Shown piece by piece: positions 24,180-36,050 of a DNA stretch of 64,000 nt. How positions within the stretch are numbered: position 1 is the first letter of the stretch; every line of letters begins with the position of its first letter. The translations under genes and the position numbers were made by a program. Origin of the DNA: Fomitopsis serialis (Eukaryota; Basidiomycota; Agaricomycetes; Polyporales; Fomitopsidaceae); the NCBI RefSeq assembly GCF_022376445.1, contig NW_025955071.1, positions 1 to 64,000 of the forward strand, in the 5' to 3' direction. Below the pieces are notes generated by a model, which was not told the DNA's origin, did not search any database, and saw only the letters and a list, made by a program, of their open reading frames with translations.

Positions 24180-24335
24180 TCTCGAAAGTATATCCTCAAT
24201 ATGCCAGAGAAATACTAATGGAGCCATATGGAGGGAACGGTTGCCCACGCACTAATGGACATGAACGCCATCGCGGGCGTACTGAACAGCGAGCGAACAT
24301 ATGCAATCGCAAGGCTTGGTCCCTGGAGCGCGAGT
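24180..24335 (+). pseudogene. Nudix C-terminal remnant 1
   Basis: Nucleotide similarity to the last exon of Nudix copy B: ATCCTCAATATG-type start, then GACGCACTAATG-like and AACGCCATCGCGGGCGT stretches, then an analogue of the EWAYGKAG end. It is out of frame and missing all catalytic parts. It follows H copy 1, as the second remnant follows H copy 2. Confidence 0.6.
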
Positions 24336-24439
24336 ATATCATCAGAGGCACGGATGACTATGGTTTTCCACCAGTGCGTAGGATGAGTACTTCAAGATAC
24401 GAGCTATGCGATTTCGCCTGACCCGTCATAGTATTCGGG

Positions 24440-25100
24440 TTTCAGTCGATAAGGGTCAGCACAGCGGTGCGTTCGGTGACGAACATGACAAGCGTCTCGT
24501 GTTCACAACACTGGGTGAGCCGTACCTGTTCAACCTTTCGTAATTTTACATCCCTGTCGCATACATAGTAGATCGGCGTCGCCAAGTCACTGACAAAGAT
24601 ATCATGTGTCTCGTCTACAAATTATCATTCACCTAGCTTCTTGTAACCCAGTTGTGGCATGATGATACGAGTACGAACTCCGCCGCTCGGGTTCTGGGAG
24701 GAGACCGCCCGGAAGGAAGAGACGAGGGCCAGAGAGGAATCCCAAGTTCAAGTTGATGCTTCGCCATAGAATTGACAATGCAGACGTAAGCTCCCACAAC
24801 CTCTTGCACGTCAGCGCGGCATCGAGAAAAACTGGATTCTCTGGTCGCAAAGGCTCGTTGACGGTGGTAAATAGAGATGATCGAAGATTTCGAGCAAGAC
24901 ATCATGAGCGAGGACAGCCCGGTGAGGAGCCGTCCGTGGGAGCAAATAACGAGCAAAACGGAGGCGATGGGTAGGAGATGGGCGACTACGTTGACTATGA
25001 TCATGGGATGCGAGGAGGGGTGAAGGGCCCGGGGACGTGTCACATCGGAGTGAGACTTGAAGCTTGAAGTTGCAGTGACCACTCTGCTGTACGCTAAAAA
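24440..25100. other. unassigned spacer between the two type 2 blocks
   Basis: Open frames on both strands overlap and none is conserved elsewhere in the window. I see no gene here. Confidence 0.2.
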
Positions 25101-25407
25101 AGTGACATTCACATTTACGCTACATCGTATCTTCTTGTATGTACTGCCATCTAGCGCAGTATGCTCTTTAATACCAAACCCTACTTCCAGTGCATCAGTG
25201 AGGATTGCTGTCTGGCGAGTTCAGATCGGCTCTAATCCCAGATACATAAGTATGGTCGGCGAGATGTGTACAATCGTGCCCATGAGTCAGTGAGTTAGAT
25301 TTGTATTCACTTCACGGCCTGAGTGACATATCTGGCGCTACGCAGCACGTACACCGTTAGTCGCAACTGGCCTTCGAGGCGCGTCGATCGGCAGTGGCTG
25401 CGCGACG

Positions 25408-25424
25408 ACGCGTTATGTACGCGT
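25408..25424. promoter_or_regulatory. paired MluI boxes, site 2
   Basis: ACGCGT TATGT ACGCGT, identical to site 1 and embedded in the same conserved stretch (CGATCGGCAGTGGCTGCG upstream, TGTTTGG downstream). Confidence 0.45.
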
Positions 25425-25949
25425 TGTTTGGCTTACCTTCCTAGTGAGGCAACTACAACAGACGGCGATGCCAATCCTTGTCCTATGACCTGGGCAGTGC
25501 CAGGGCCTCCCTTCCGGTCGGTTTGATACTTGGGGGCGGCGCCGCGCGAACAAATCTGGTATTTTACGCCATAGGTGATTGCTCCGCGATGCTTGTCGCG
25601 TGTCACCCAGTAAGTTAAGCCTCAGCAAGCCACCGTCATAAGCTGACCACTGGCCGGGGCCGCTCTTTGATCGCCATCTTGTCGTAGGGTTCTGGTCGAC
25701 AGCATTCAGCTATGAATTGACTCGGCGGTCAGAGACATGCTTATTCGGATTTTTCGTAGTACACTGTATGACGTCGGTCCTGTCGCATGCAGTGTTGCTG
25801 GCTAGCGCTGCGGCATGTTGTCACGGTTGCCATTCGGCATCACGGTGTATAGTGCTCAGACAGAAACTGTGCGGGGCAATATTAATCACATAGCACCTGG
25901 AGCATATTAAAACGAGAGCCCAGAAGACGACGTCGACGTGAACTTCTCA

Positions 25950-26910
25950 GGAACCTCGCGGTGAGTGAGTGCGCGCCGCGAGCGTGCACACACCCTTTTC
26001 CGATTCATCCGCAGCGCTCGATTGTGGCGCGATATCCAAATCGGACGGTCATCGACTTAGCTGGCACCCTCTCGAGTCTCGACTGCCATGTTCGCAACTT
26101 GCCTTACTCGAAATTCATGACCCAGCACCTTACCGCGGACTTGGCTTCCTCTCTTGCTTCGGGCAGTGCTGCTAGCTGGAGGCCAAATCCGTTTTCGCGC
26201 ACATGGAACCAGTTTGTCATAGCCACGGAGTGGGTGACTCTGAGCGAACAAAATGGGTCGAGGGTTGTGCACTAGTCCACCTGGTAAGCTCTCGTTCGCT
26301 GGCTGCGCGTTCATGTGCCTGTGAAGTGTCTCTGTCTGCAGGCCAACGTCTCGTGCGATTTTATTATCCTCTGGCATCTCTCCTGCGGCTCACTCGGAGC
26401 CCATCGTAACCGCCGATTCCAAGACAATCTACTGGACCTCTGTCTCGCTATGCTCGGACGATGCGACCGTCTCCCGGCTTCTCAAATCTGGGTAGGCACT
26501 TGAGTCCGTGAGGGGACACACGGTCTGGGAGGCTTAGGCAGAGAAGTTTGGTGATGACCGACTGATTGTGACGTGAGCGACCAACTTCGTGGTTCGCTGC
26601 GTATTCTTTTTCTGCTGTCCTGTCTGTAGGTTCCTTTCCATCCCCCCTGGCACTGTTGCGATACTTCTCAGGACCAGATCGGCTTCATATGTTCCGTTAC
26701 TGTGGTGGTCGCTCGACCTGGGGTCCGACTCCCGTCAAGTGGTGGTATATGAGGCCTGGCTCGCTTGCTATGCTGCATCTGGAGCGCGCAGTTATCTGTT
26801 GGCATGGACCGGTCGATCAAAGCGTCCTCATCCCGCGTGCGCCCCTCTCGCATCGTACAATAGCGGCCTCCATAATACGCGGCACTGAACATCGGCTGTC
26901 TGTCGATCGA
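25950..26910 (+). pseudogene. family K, copy 2, fragmentary
   Basis: Counterpart of 20.46-21.42 kb. It retains LASSLASGSAASWRPNPFSR, AILLSSGISPAAHSEPIVTA and TVSLCS-like ends, and an open third segment (SLDLGSDSRQVVVYEAWLA…) of about 85 codons ending at 26888. The first segment is frame-shifted relative to copy 1 near 26065. Function unknown. Confidence 0.4.
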
Positions 26911-27751
26911 CACTGTGTCGCATTTTGGCGAGTTTACTGTAAGCGAAGGAATAACCGGACATATCTAGCAAGCAGAGATGATACTCGCATCCATAGGCGA
27001 ACAGTGGTACGGAGGAGTTCATGCGAGAAGGGTCGTTTGAGGTACAGGAGACCAGTGGTACGTCGAAGTATATTGTGATTTATTTGGAACGGTTCTGACG
27101 GTAATCCGCAGGTGTTTGTGAGGAGTGTAGCATCAAATAAGAGTAGGACTAGCAGGTATGTAGTGCTGTTGCCGCTCATATAGATTGGCGCTAATGACTA
27201 CAAATCGTAGGACTTGTACTGTGGCAGCTCAAGTGACAAGGGCATTGATTATGGTCTAATATATCATTTACCAAATGCGACATGCTTTCGCAGCGCAAAC
27301 ACCATCTCGGAAACACACCGGTCGGCGATGCAAATCATGTGTGGCGCAGAAGTAGTATACGTCCGCTCTCTGGCTAGGCGTGACAGAGAGAGTCGCCGAT
27401 AAGGCTTGTCTCCTGAATACACAAATGTGCATGAACGATGTATACGACACATTGAAGCTACTCGCATGAAGCGGCAGGTCGTAGAACGGATAGGTGCGTG
27501 GCGACAGCGCTCCCCTCAGATTTAAGTGTTGATGTAGGCAAAAGGAAATAGCACCAGTCTCTGCTTTCGTTGCCGCGAGCCACAAAACAAACGCCTGACG
27601 AACGCCTGATTCATCTCGTCAGAGAAGCTTCGGAGAATACAGCAGTTGCTCCGGAATGCTTATACCCGTCACAACGTCTGTGAAATACAACTGGGCAAGG
27701 AAACACTATATTGGCCCGAGTATATTGCCAGGACCACGTACGGTGTAATCC

Positions 27752-28230
27752 CTAAACCTCTATGCAGATAAACCCCTGTAGCCCGGGAAGTATATCGTCA
27801 AGTATCCCTGAATTGGACGACCCGGAGTCGGGGCCATCGCATGTGATGTACTTATGGTGTCCGAACGACCCTGTATACGGTGTGATGCTGATGTCACCGG
27901 GCATCAAGGAGAGGCCCAACGACCCTTGACTGCTACAAGGTAGGCCAGCGGGTGGCGCATCAAGTGTAGCGCCGTTCTGCCTCGCAAAGTCGAATCCGTC
28001 CTTGTCCTGGCGAGGTGAGCGAGTGTCTCAATACAGAAGGTGGACGTTCAACTTACATGCGGCCCGTCCGCTTCCGCATCAGATTGTTTGCTCTCGTAGT
28101 CTGACCACGGACTCGGTAGACGGTCTTCGTCTTCAAGAGACATCGGTGACATCTTCGGTGCGAGGAGTATCGACGCGAAGTCATTCTCTAGGGCAGTGGG
28201 TAGGATGGGTTGTGTGGCCAGCGAGGACAT
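27752..28230 (-). CDS. family J protein, copy 2 (two exons, about 142 aa)
   Basis: Unknown function. Exon 1 (28057-28230, 58 codons) has SSLATQPILP, MSPMSLEDEDRLPSPWSDY and ends KQSDAEADGPH before GTAAGT. The 50-bp intron (28007-28056) is phase 0. Exon 2 (27752-28006) starts after GCCAG, reads FARQNGATLDAPPAGLP, MPGDISITPYTGSFG and SGILDDILPGLQGF, and stops soon after. The DDILPGL end matches DDIMPGL of G2, and the exon 1 end resembles those of G1, G2 and H, so I place J in the same superfamily. It is the shortest intact member. Confidence 0.5.
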
Positions 28231-28681
28231 GTTCGCCAGTTGACAGTGATCTTCAGGGGGTATGACTGCACATGCAACTGGTTAGTCGACTCTCATAGCC
28301 CCATATTGCATATTTACCGAGCGATGCTGAAGGTGGTACAGTTCTCGGTGACGGTGGAAAGAGTCAAGGTGCGTGGCGTTGATGTTATACTTATGAATGG
28401 GCGCTTATGTTGGTCGACAACCTGCCACTACATTTGCATTCGCCAGAGCTCTGCACACCAATCCGTCTACCCTATTGTTCTTCGACCATGATGTTTTTTC
28501 CAATGCTATACAACCATGCGCCGTCCAGAATTATGCACAATAGAGCGCAACATATCCGACCAACGAACCATCAAGGAACAGCCCAACACTCCAATCCATG
28601 TACGCTTGTCTCCATGTTCCACCTCGGACCTCTCCATGCTTAACTCCACACTAGTCTCGCTCGTGATCGAGGAGGACCGCG

Positions 28682-29570
28682 TCAGAGATTGTTCGTCGAC
28701 CACTCAGCCATCGCCATGTCTATCTCCAGCATGATCTCGTCCATCAACGAACGACCGCCCTCGTCTTCCAATCCGCAGAGCTCGGGAATTCCAGCCAATG
28801 TTGGCAAGTCCGGCCCCACGTCGATCGCCGCGTTATCCTCCAAGGGCGCGAATAGCAGACCTGGAGTGCCTTCGAGGTATCTCATTGGGTCATCGATGAG
28901 GGTGGCGACCACCGCAGGCGTGTCCATCTGGTCAAGCTCCTTGGACTTCCTGAACCCCTCCCATTTGAATGCCCACCTATCGGACTCCTTCCGCATGATC
29001 TTGGCGCAGTCCGCGTCAGGCTCGGGATCCTCTACGCCCAGCACCGGGTGGTTCGTAGCGTGGTCCATCGCTTCGCTCCCCGGCGAGCTACCGTCGTCTG
29101 GACTAGCACCGGCAGGTGCATCCTCTGGCAAAGGGGAGCCCACGACGTGCATGTCGTCGTTGTGCTCGTCGTACCCCTGGTACGGTAGACGGCTAGTTGG
29201 CGAAGACTGGTACAAGAAGCATGATGTGTGAGTACACATTCCATTACGGCTGCAACCGTCGACGTCGACTTACCTCATGGTTGTCCTCCGTCATGTAATG
29301 TGTACTGGCAGGCAACTCGATCTCCGAAGCTTCCTCGTGGGCCAGTTGGAAGTCGCCGACGTGAGGAAGGGGTAGGCAGCGTGTACGAGCGACGTTCGGT
29401 TTCTCCGATTCAGTTGAATATGCAGTACTCGCACTGTCGACGGTATTGCAGGTACTGAGGCTTTCGCATGGGGAATGTGCGTCTGCAGACTCCATTCTTC
29501 GTGAGGTCGACAGTGATTGGTGGTCGGGCGACAGCGACGGAAGCTTTGCAAGGACCGAGGGTTCTAACAC
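28682..29570 (-). pseudogene. family H, copy 2, start codon lost
   Basis: Exon 2 (28682-29206, 175 codons) is open and close to H copy 1, but it stops early at EWSTNNL, ten residues before the copy 1 end. Exon 1 (29274-29570) is open for 99 codons and ends STHYMTEDNHE before GTAAGT, yet the position of the copy 1 ATG reads GTG here. A longer upstream frame exists, so an alternative start is possible; otherwise the gene is dead. Intron length and phase equal those of copy 1. Confidence 0.5.
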
Positions 29571-29984
29571 CTGGATGCGAGACAGATTGGAGGACAGAAG
29601 GACTTGATTGTGGCTACGACTTGGGCGCCTATTCACGCTACGCGAGATAGCCGAGCCGAGCCCGAGGTGTACCCTACCTCCGTCGCTCAGTCGCACCTCG
29701 CACCCACGGACAGTATTATAGATGTGACTTATGCATAGTGTTTGTCCCGCTACGGCGGCGTCTGAGTGAGTCAACATATTTGGAAACCTCTCGACTGTGC
29801 TCAGCATCAAAATCTGCGATGCTCGGACGCGATCCCTCATGCTGGGAGATTCCACTGTCGTTGCAACTCGAATGCATGCTACTAGCCTATGAACATGACG
29901 AAGACATAGGGATAGACAGACACTCTTATTTAAACATCCACAGGCAGCCCTACTGCTGCACATTATCCTCGCTCACTTCAAATT

Positions 29985-30310
29985 ATCTACGACACCCGGT
30001 GTACTTCGCGACATTGGCGGCTGGTCTTTGATTCGTACAACCCGACGAGAACTGACATAAGTATTGAGCTAGAAGGTAGGCGCGCTCAGGAACTCGAAGA
30101 CCAAATCGGAACTGATACTTGTCCATGCACAGACGTACAGTACTTCGATAATCTCGAGAATACGTCTTCAACAAATTAGAGAATTTCGATAAATATGGGG
30201 CTACACACCCAAAGATGAGAACGATCTCTCCCGCGCCAATGGGCTTCCCGGACATAACACTGTCGTTATCATCAGCTAGTGGGCCTGTGGCAAAGCCCGA
30301 CCTGGGGACG
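29985..30310 (+). pseudogene. Nudix C-terminal remnant 2
   Basis: Similar to the last two exons of Nudix copy B: CCCGACGAGAACTGACAT-type match, then GAGCTAGAAGGT, the intron with GCGCTCAGGAACT, ACAGACGTACAG, TATGGGGCTACACACC, ATGGGCTTCCCGGACATAA and GCTAGTGGGCC. Frames are broken throughout, and the zinc ribbon and Nudix box are absent. It sits at the junction of block types 2 and 1, as does intact-order Nudix copy B before block 1. Confidence 0.7.
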
Positions 30311-30848
30311 GTGAGTAGATACAGAAGGACCAAAGTCATGAAAGTCCACCGTGCAGGAACTTGTATGAAACCAGGTATGCGACCACTATCTGCTAGCTGG
30401 CAGTACATTGGTGAGTTTCGTGGCGAAGACGACAAGCATCGCCAATGGTAGCGACGACGGATGATCCACAGCGATGCCTACCCAGCGTTTCGTAGTATGC
30501 ACTGCTGTCGCGAAGCCTTCAATCCTTGTCTGGGTCGTACACAAAGTAGCAAACAGACCTTCGCCTTCCTGCTCTTCTTGCTTGAACGTATCTCTGCTAT
30601 AAGATGATGTCAGACAGTGCGCAGCTTGTAGCTTGGAGTATTATGAACATATCACGGCATAGTACGAAGTGGAGGATGTTCGCGCCGGGCGAAGTACTTG
30701 AACTTGAAGGTGGCGCTTCAGCCACAAGTGTGAGTGGCGTTGTTGAACGCTGCAAACCGACTACAAATTCCAATACAAGTTCAGTGTGATGATAAGTAGG
30801 CGCGTCAATAGACTCGATACACGTCGTCAATCGGGCAATCAGCGACAC

Positions 30849-30902
30849 CTCGTTCGAGTCGCTCACCATCTTGTCCTCGTTCGAGTCGCTCACCATCTTG
30901 TC
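30849..30902. repeat. 27-bp direct tandem duplication
   Basis: CTCGTTCGAGTCGCTCACCA with a 7-base tail (27 bp in all) occurs twice in a row. Blocks 1 and 2 have a single copy at the homologous place (about 6045 and 14780). On the minus strand it duplicates nine residues (NEDKMVSDS). A run of ten C follows at about 30928. Confidence 0.85.
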
Positions 30903-31961
30903 CTCGTTCATATCGGCCGTCCAATGACCCCCCCCCCGGTACGCACCCTGCAAGTCACTTCTTGAGGATTCTACATCGCCCGCTAGTTCGCCTCCCTTTT
31001 CTGCGCAGCATATCCGCCGTTGCTTTTAGTCTGTGGTCGATTGATCAGCCCGTGATGAGTCGACACTGCAGCTTCATGTCCACTTCCTCCTTGTATACAG
31101 GTGAGCCAGCTCAATTGCCTAGACAGAAAAATCAAACTCAACGTATATAGATTGCACCCTCGGTCACGGCTCGTGAACCACGCTCAGCATGACGGCAACC
31201 GCATGGAAACCCTCCTTCCACTGCGACGCCTTCTGACGTGCATACTCTTCAGGCAAGAAATCGCGCGGCGCAGGTACGTAATGCCGTGCTCAATACAGAA
31301 TCGGCCTGTCCACAGGTCGCACAGCTGATCTGGATGTAAGGTTGCAGGGGACTGGAGACGCCATTCGTCGGATGCCTTCATCTAAATTTTGCACCGGTCT
31401 AGCTTGAACGTGACGCGGAGTGCATCCTGCAAACTTGTTCCGCCGGAAGCCGTCGAGGTTGTCTCACGTCGAGACGAGTCCCCGCATGCCGCTGCGCGAG
31501 ACTTCTGCCCCAAAGTCCCGTTAGACGGTGGACTTATTCCATGCCGTGAGTAACGTTTCTGTATACAGGCGCATATACTCAACATCGACACGTTCAGCAG
31601 GCTATTCTGGGAGAGGTCTTCAACAACATTCTCGAAGCATATTCCTGATGCCGAAGACGACCAACCTCTAGCATGTGTGGTCGTGTCTTGGGCACCAACT
31701 ACACTGAGTGCGCTCTTGGTCGCGTTCAGGCCAACGTATCGTGTAGCGCGGCGCTCAAGGATGCCGCTTAGTTCGTGTTGTATCGTCAACTCGCAGTGAA
31801 AGAGATGGGCGCGTACTAGACCCACCGACATTAGCTTGCACCTCATCATAGAAGGCGCCACAGGTAAGCACAGCACCAATCACGGTGGTACGCCGTCACT
31901 CACCAAGCGACTGTCGCAGACCACATGCCTCCATGCGCCACGGATGCAAGCCACCTCTAGG

Positions 31962-32109
31962 CATGATCGGAAATGGTAGAACCGTTGGCCATGTCGATGT
32001 CAAGGTGTATCGGATTGATGCCGCGAAGATGATCGACAACGACGTAGCAACCCCTATAGCCTCAAAAGGAGCCCCGGAATTCCGTCTTGTCGGAGTCCGA
32101 GACGCATAG
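31962..32109 (+). CDS. family G5, last coding segment, block 3 copy
   Basis: Plus-strand frame starting MIGNGRTVGHVDVKV and ending RLVGVRDA at 32109. It is similar in length, position and sequence to the block 2 frame ending at 15919. Upstream exons are not resolved. Function unknown. Confidence 0.25.
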
Positions 32110-32957
32110 TGTACGCACCGCGGCCATATGAGGAGTGGCGTTGTCTTCATCAGCGACGCGCTCGACCCTGCTAGCCGCTCCGAGTCGAGTGCCTATTTGC
32201 TGCCTGTGCTCTCATCAGTGCTTCTCGGAGTGGCAGTTGAGGGGCAGACGACGGGTAGCTGAGTATGCCACGTCTTGGAAGACCGCGTTGTTCACGTCGC
32301 ATGTGGTAAGTTAGAATAAGTACAGACGCGCCTCGCAGACTGATCATGCGATGTCAAGGTATTCAGAGTGTCGGCAGTGCCCCACTTTGAAGACAAGACG
32401 CGTCGACGGGGGACTAGGATAAGGACGTACAAGTCGAGTTCAAGCAGAGTGGCGACCTTATATATTAGGCGCTTACGCGATTGTGGCTAACGAATGGACA
32501 GCTTGGCGTAGTTGGGGTCAAAGAAGGTCAAAGCCGTATAGGGGTCGTGGGCATATAAAACGAAGGCGCAAATAGAGACGTGGGCTAGTACGCGAACACT
32601 ACAGGTCTTGCTGCCTGCGGTTACCGTGAAACCATCGCCTGTCGTGTACCGACTGCAAGTCCACAATGTCGAACCCTCGTCCGAACCTGGATCGTACCCC
32701 CATCCACCGTCGGACGGCTCACTAGACAGGCTCTGCAGTCCGGACAAGACGCTGTCTAGTCCTTCATCGCCGGTTTAGGAGTCGCACTCGTCACGCTCAA
32801 GATGTATCTTCCCCGCGAATATGCCAGTGACAGGCCTTAACAAGAGCTCGAACATACCTGGATGACTGTGGGGCGTCTCACGCCAGGACCTGCGTCTAAC
32901 TCACGACGCACGGGTAAGCATAGATTTCAATATGCATAGTACATCCCTTTGGCTCAC

Positions 32958-33351
32958 CAGATTCTCCGTCTTCACAGGTATCCCGCATACTGGGTAATGC
33001 CATCGAGGGACCTCGTCGACACTCGAAGCGAGAAGTATCGTCCGTTTCGCGGCAGTTGGACACGGAACCGTCAGCGGCGCACCGGGACATCGTCCTAGTG
33101 TGGTGCGAGATTGTGATCTGTGCCAAGGAACATGATCAGTAAGACTATTTTACGCGTAGCGTACTGTAAAGACTGCAAGGCAGTGAATGCAGGATACTCC
33201 CGACGTTGACGAAGGTAGAGAAGGTGACGTGGGTCTCGAGCTTGCGCACTGTACTCACGTGAATACCAGGCAAGGATGCCACCGCACCCGACAAATCGTA
33301 CCCGTTGGAACATCGAGGGACAGAGAACAGCGTTGCTGATAGATACACCAC
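32958..33351 (-). pseudogene. family G3, block 3 copy, frameshifted
   Basis: Exon 1 (33259-33351, 31 codons, LSATLFSVPRCSNGYDLSG) is intact with its GTGAGT donor. Exon 2 (32958-33172) is 215 nt instead of 232, which is not a multiple-of-three change, and it meets a TAG within 26 codons. Boundaries are conserved with block 1. Confidence 0.45.
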
Positions 33352-33477
33352 TTCAGATACTATACAGGTAACAAAGACGCAAACCAGAACTTTGTATCCG
33401 ACACGAACGAACTGCTGATGCAGCGCCTTGTCAGATCTCCGTGACGTCGCATCGGAATCGATCCTCCCCTTCTACTC

Positions 33478-34747
33478 CTAGATCTCCTCGCATGCCACAT
33501 GGCCGTTGTTGGACGACGCCTTCGAAGCATCATCGTCCAAACCAACCAGCCCGCCCAATCCAGCCAGCCCTGGCATGATGTCGTCGAGGGCAGACAGGTC
33601 GCCGGAAGACGAGTAGCCGGAGTCACTTCCGGAATCGTGGTGCTCCGCAGGCAAGAGCAGCAACCCCGGCGTAGCACCGGGCCACTGCTCTTCAAGCAGC
33701 ATGGGTTCCATGGGGGGCTGGACCCTGGCGTTCTGGGCCGCCAACCACTGCTCCTCTCGTATCCTAAAGCCTTCCTCCCGTACCCAATGCCTCGTCAGGT
33801 AGTCGTCGGTCCACGTCACAGGCTCGAGTCGGAGATGTCTGTAGGCGCCGATGGCGGCGTCCCAATGGTTACTATTGAATGCGCCACCATCGCAGTGCAG
33901 TGACACTGGCCGGTCGCTACGGAGAGCCTTGGGAGGTCCCCTTTCCAGGCCTCCCGCCCACGCTGGATCTTCGGTAGGATTGAGCCTGAACGGCTCGAGA
34001 GGGCGGGTGTCGGGGCTGGCTGCATCGCCCAATCCAACGCGGGCTGTGTCGATCCACACCGGATTCAAGATCGTTCCGGACTGGAAAGCCGGCTGGGCAG
34101 GTAGGTGCCGGGCTGTGTTCGTTCCCCCAAGGGTATACTGCCTACCGACATGGAGAGGAGGGACGTTCTGTGGCACAGTGCGTGTGAGTGCAGATTCATT
34201 TACGATTCCGGTTGCCAACGACTTACTTCCTTGTTGGCATCGTGGCTCTCGGCTGTCGTAAATGCTTGTGCGCTCCAGGAGCTCGCATTCGAGGTCCTAG
34301 ATGGCTGATCGACAATGCGGTGTACCTCCGCATGGGGCCAAGGTATGCCGAAAGGGTAGACAGGGAGGCCTCGTCGAGGGGAAGGTAGGCCCGGAGGACG
34401 AGCAGGAGCAGGCAGGCCTGGGGGTCGAGTCGGTATGCACGGGGGACGAGCCGGCAGGCCGGGAGGATATGCAGGTCGGGCTGCACGAGGAGAGGGCAGG
34501 CCAGGGGGCGGGATGGTATACTCGGCGAACGAGCAGGTAGGCCCGGGCGGCGAGCAGGTAGGCCTGGCGGATATGCAGGCGGGCCTTCGCGAGAAGGTGG
34601 GTCAGGGGAACGTGCGGGCAGATCGCGAGGGTGGTTAGACGTATGCGCGACTTCGACGTTCTCGCCCAATACCGCGCCAGAATACGGGGTGACCGTGTTC
34701 TGAGTGGCGTTGGGTGGGTGTGTAGTTTCGCACTGGGGACTCGTCAT
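33478..34747 (-). pseudogene. family G2, block 3 copy, exon 1 frameshift
   Basis: Exon 2 (33478-34137) is nearly identical to the block 1 gene and open. Exon 1 (34227-34747) is 521 nt, shorter than the 543 nt of block 1 by one 21-bp proline-repeat unit and by one further base. The single-base change lies in a G run (five G at about 34504-34508 against six in block 1) and puts the SNASSWS region and the donor out of frame. Either the copy is dead or the G run is miscounted; the sequence alone cannot tell. Confidence 0.6.
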
Positions 34748-35167
34748 TGCTGAGTGTTTTATACTGATAGTATGAGCACAGGACTCGGGGTAATCATACG
34801 CTGTACGACGCAGAAGGCGGGACGACGAGGATGCACGTTGAGGTGCGAAGACAGAAGGCGAACACGCCTGTGGCTCGTCCTTTGTGTTCGAGCGCTTAAC
34901 ATCCCCGCGAAATGCCGGGCATCTGAGACTTGTCGTGGCCCTTTATCGTCATCTGATAGTCTGCCTCGAGGCTGTAGCTGTATCGTTTTCACGTTCCAGT
35001 AAGTGACCGGCTTGGATGCAAGTACGCCTTAATCGTCGGTGTTTCCACCAGTTGTTCTCCTTCAATTTATGGGATGCTTTGCGACAACATTTCACTACCT
35101 CTAGCTGCCTCCGAAGCTCCGTCTCGACTATCCGTTCAATATCATCAATTCTACATGGGTTATTCAT

Positions 35168-35882
35168 TCAACTGGCGAACACCTGGGGTGGAACAACGTC
35201 GATGCGGGTCGCATCTATGCTGGTCGATCTCCCACTATCCGACGAAGAAAGAAGCAGAGCACCCGCACCCCTGCGTACAGGTTCGAAGAGCGTGCCTGCC
35301 CCTTCGGACGATTCGACGGCGAACTGCCGCTCTTGCGGGAGACCCCACCATCCGCTCCAAGATTTCATGCCGGCCTTCCACTCGTCGAAGGGATCGTGTT
35401 GCGCAGGAGGTATCCTCGCGCACGCAGCTGCATGCTCAACGGCTTTGATGCTGAGTGTAGTGAGCATGATACTCCGATCTTCGTCTAAATCGGCGCATGG
35501 GTATGGCGATGTGGTGGCGATGTCCGAGGTTTTTGCTGGGGCCTGATCACCCTGAGGTGGTAGCTTATGGTAGACAATCACAGTGAGTACATAATCAATT
35601 ACGATTGAAACTGGCACCTTAGCTTACCGCCTGGGCTTCATTGTCTATCGTGATTTTTTGCGTGCTCCAGGAGCTTGAGATCCAAGAGAGATCGTCGCCG
35701 GAGGGCTGAGCACTTGCCAGTGCCCTCGGAAACAAGTGGGGCAAGAGATCGAAGGCAATAATGTTGGCCTCGTCGACATATTCTAGTACCATGGCATCGT
35801 ACTGATCGAGGTTAGTCGATGCCGCCGTTGCGTTCGGTACGGTCGAGGTGTAAGGAGGGAAAGCTCGGTAGTTAAAATCCAT
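35168..35882 (-). CDS. family G1 protein, block 3 copy (two exons, 212 aa)
   Basis: Unknown function. Exon 1 (35628-35882, 85 codons) holds LDQYDAMVLEYVDEANIIA and FDLLPHLFPR and ends SSWSTQKITIDNEAQA before GTAAGC. The 76-bp intron is phase 0. Exon 2 (35168-35551, 128 codons with stop) starts after CCTCAG and has FDEWKAGMKSWSGWWGLPQE, LLLSSSDSGRSTSID and a C-terminal VVPPQVFAS. The SSWSTQ ending of exon 1 is nearly the same as in G2 (NASSWSTQ/NASSWSAQ), direct evidence that G1 and G2 share an exon 1 terminus. A degenerate MluI-box pair lies about 150 bp upstream. Confidence 0.65.
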
Positions 35883-36033
35883 GTTGACGTGAGGTGTGAT
35901 GCGTTTCACTCCAATATGAAGAGAGTGCGGATGGTGGGCGACGTCTGAGCGAGGGGACCTCGAGTTGATGGCGCAGGAAGAGAAGCTGATCGTAGCCACA
36001 GCGGTCCTTTGTGCTGGGCGCGGCGCATGGACA

Positions 36034-36050
36034 ACGTGTTGTGTACGCGT
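36034..36050. promoter_or_regulatory. paired MluI boxes, site 3 (one box altered)
   Basis: ACGTGT TGTGT ACGCGT followed by TGTTTGG. One of the two boxes is changed, but spacing and flank match the other three sites. It lies about 150 bp upstream of the G1 start (35882, minus strand). Confidence 0.4.

Larger units (their letters stand above)
19600..24440. repeat. segmental duplication, block type 2, copy 1
   Basis: This aligns in order with 25.1-30.4 kb at an offset of about 5.5 kb. Shared landmarks: TCGTATCTTCTTGTATGT near 19620 and 25125, the MluI-box pair, gene K, gene J, gene H and a Nudix remnant. The copies have diverged strongly, with many indels, so the tandem duplication is not recent. 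About 21.4-22.4 kb holds diverged sequence without a frame I can support. Confidence 0.8.
25100..30400. repeat. segmental duplication, block type 2, copy 2
   Basis: Tandem partner of 19.6-24.4 kb with the same order: MluI-box pair, K, J, H, Nudix remnant. It runs directly into block type 1, copy 3, which suggests an ancestral order K-J-H-Nudix-G5-G3-G2-G1. The 27.1-27.7 kb part carries diverged sequence without a supportable frame. Confidence 0.8.

Noticed and set aside
20000..30000. Retrotransposon or virus-derived origin of the duplicated blocks
   Set aside because: I found no reverse transcriptase, integrase, capsid or long terminal repeat pattern. The units are collinear gene segments with introns, which points to DNA-level duplication.
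31382..31879. 165-codon minus-strand frame as a gene
   Set aside because: It overlaps the plus-strand G5 region of block 3 and has no open counterpart in blocks 1 or 2.
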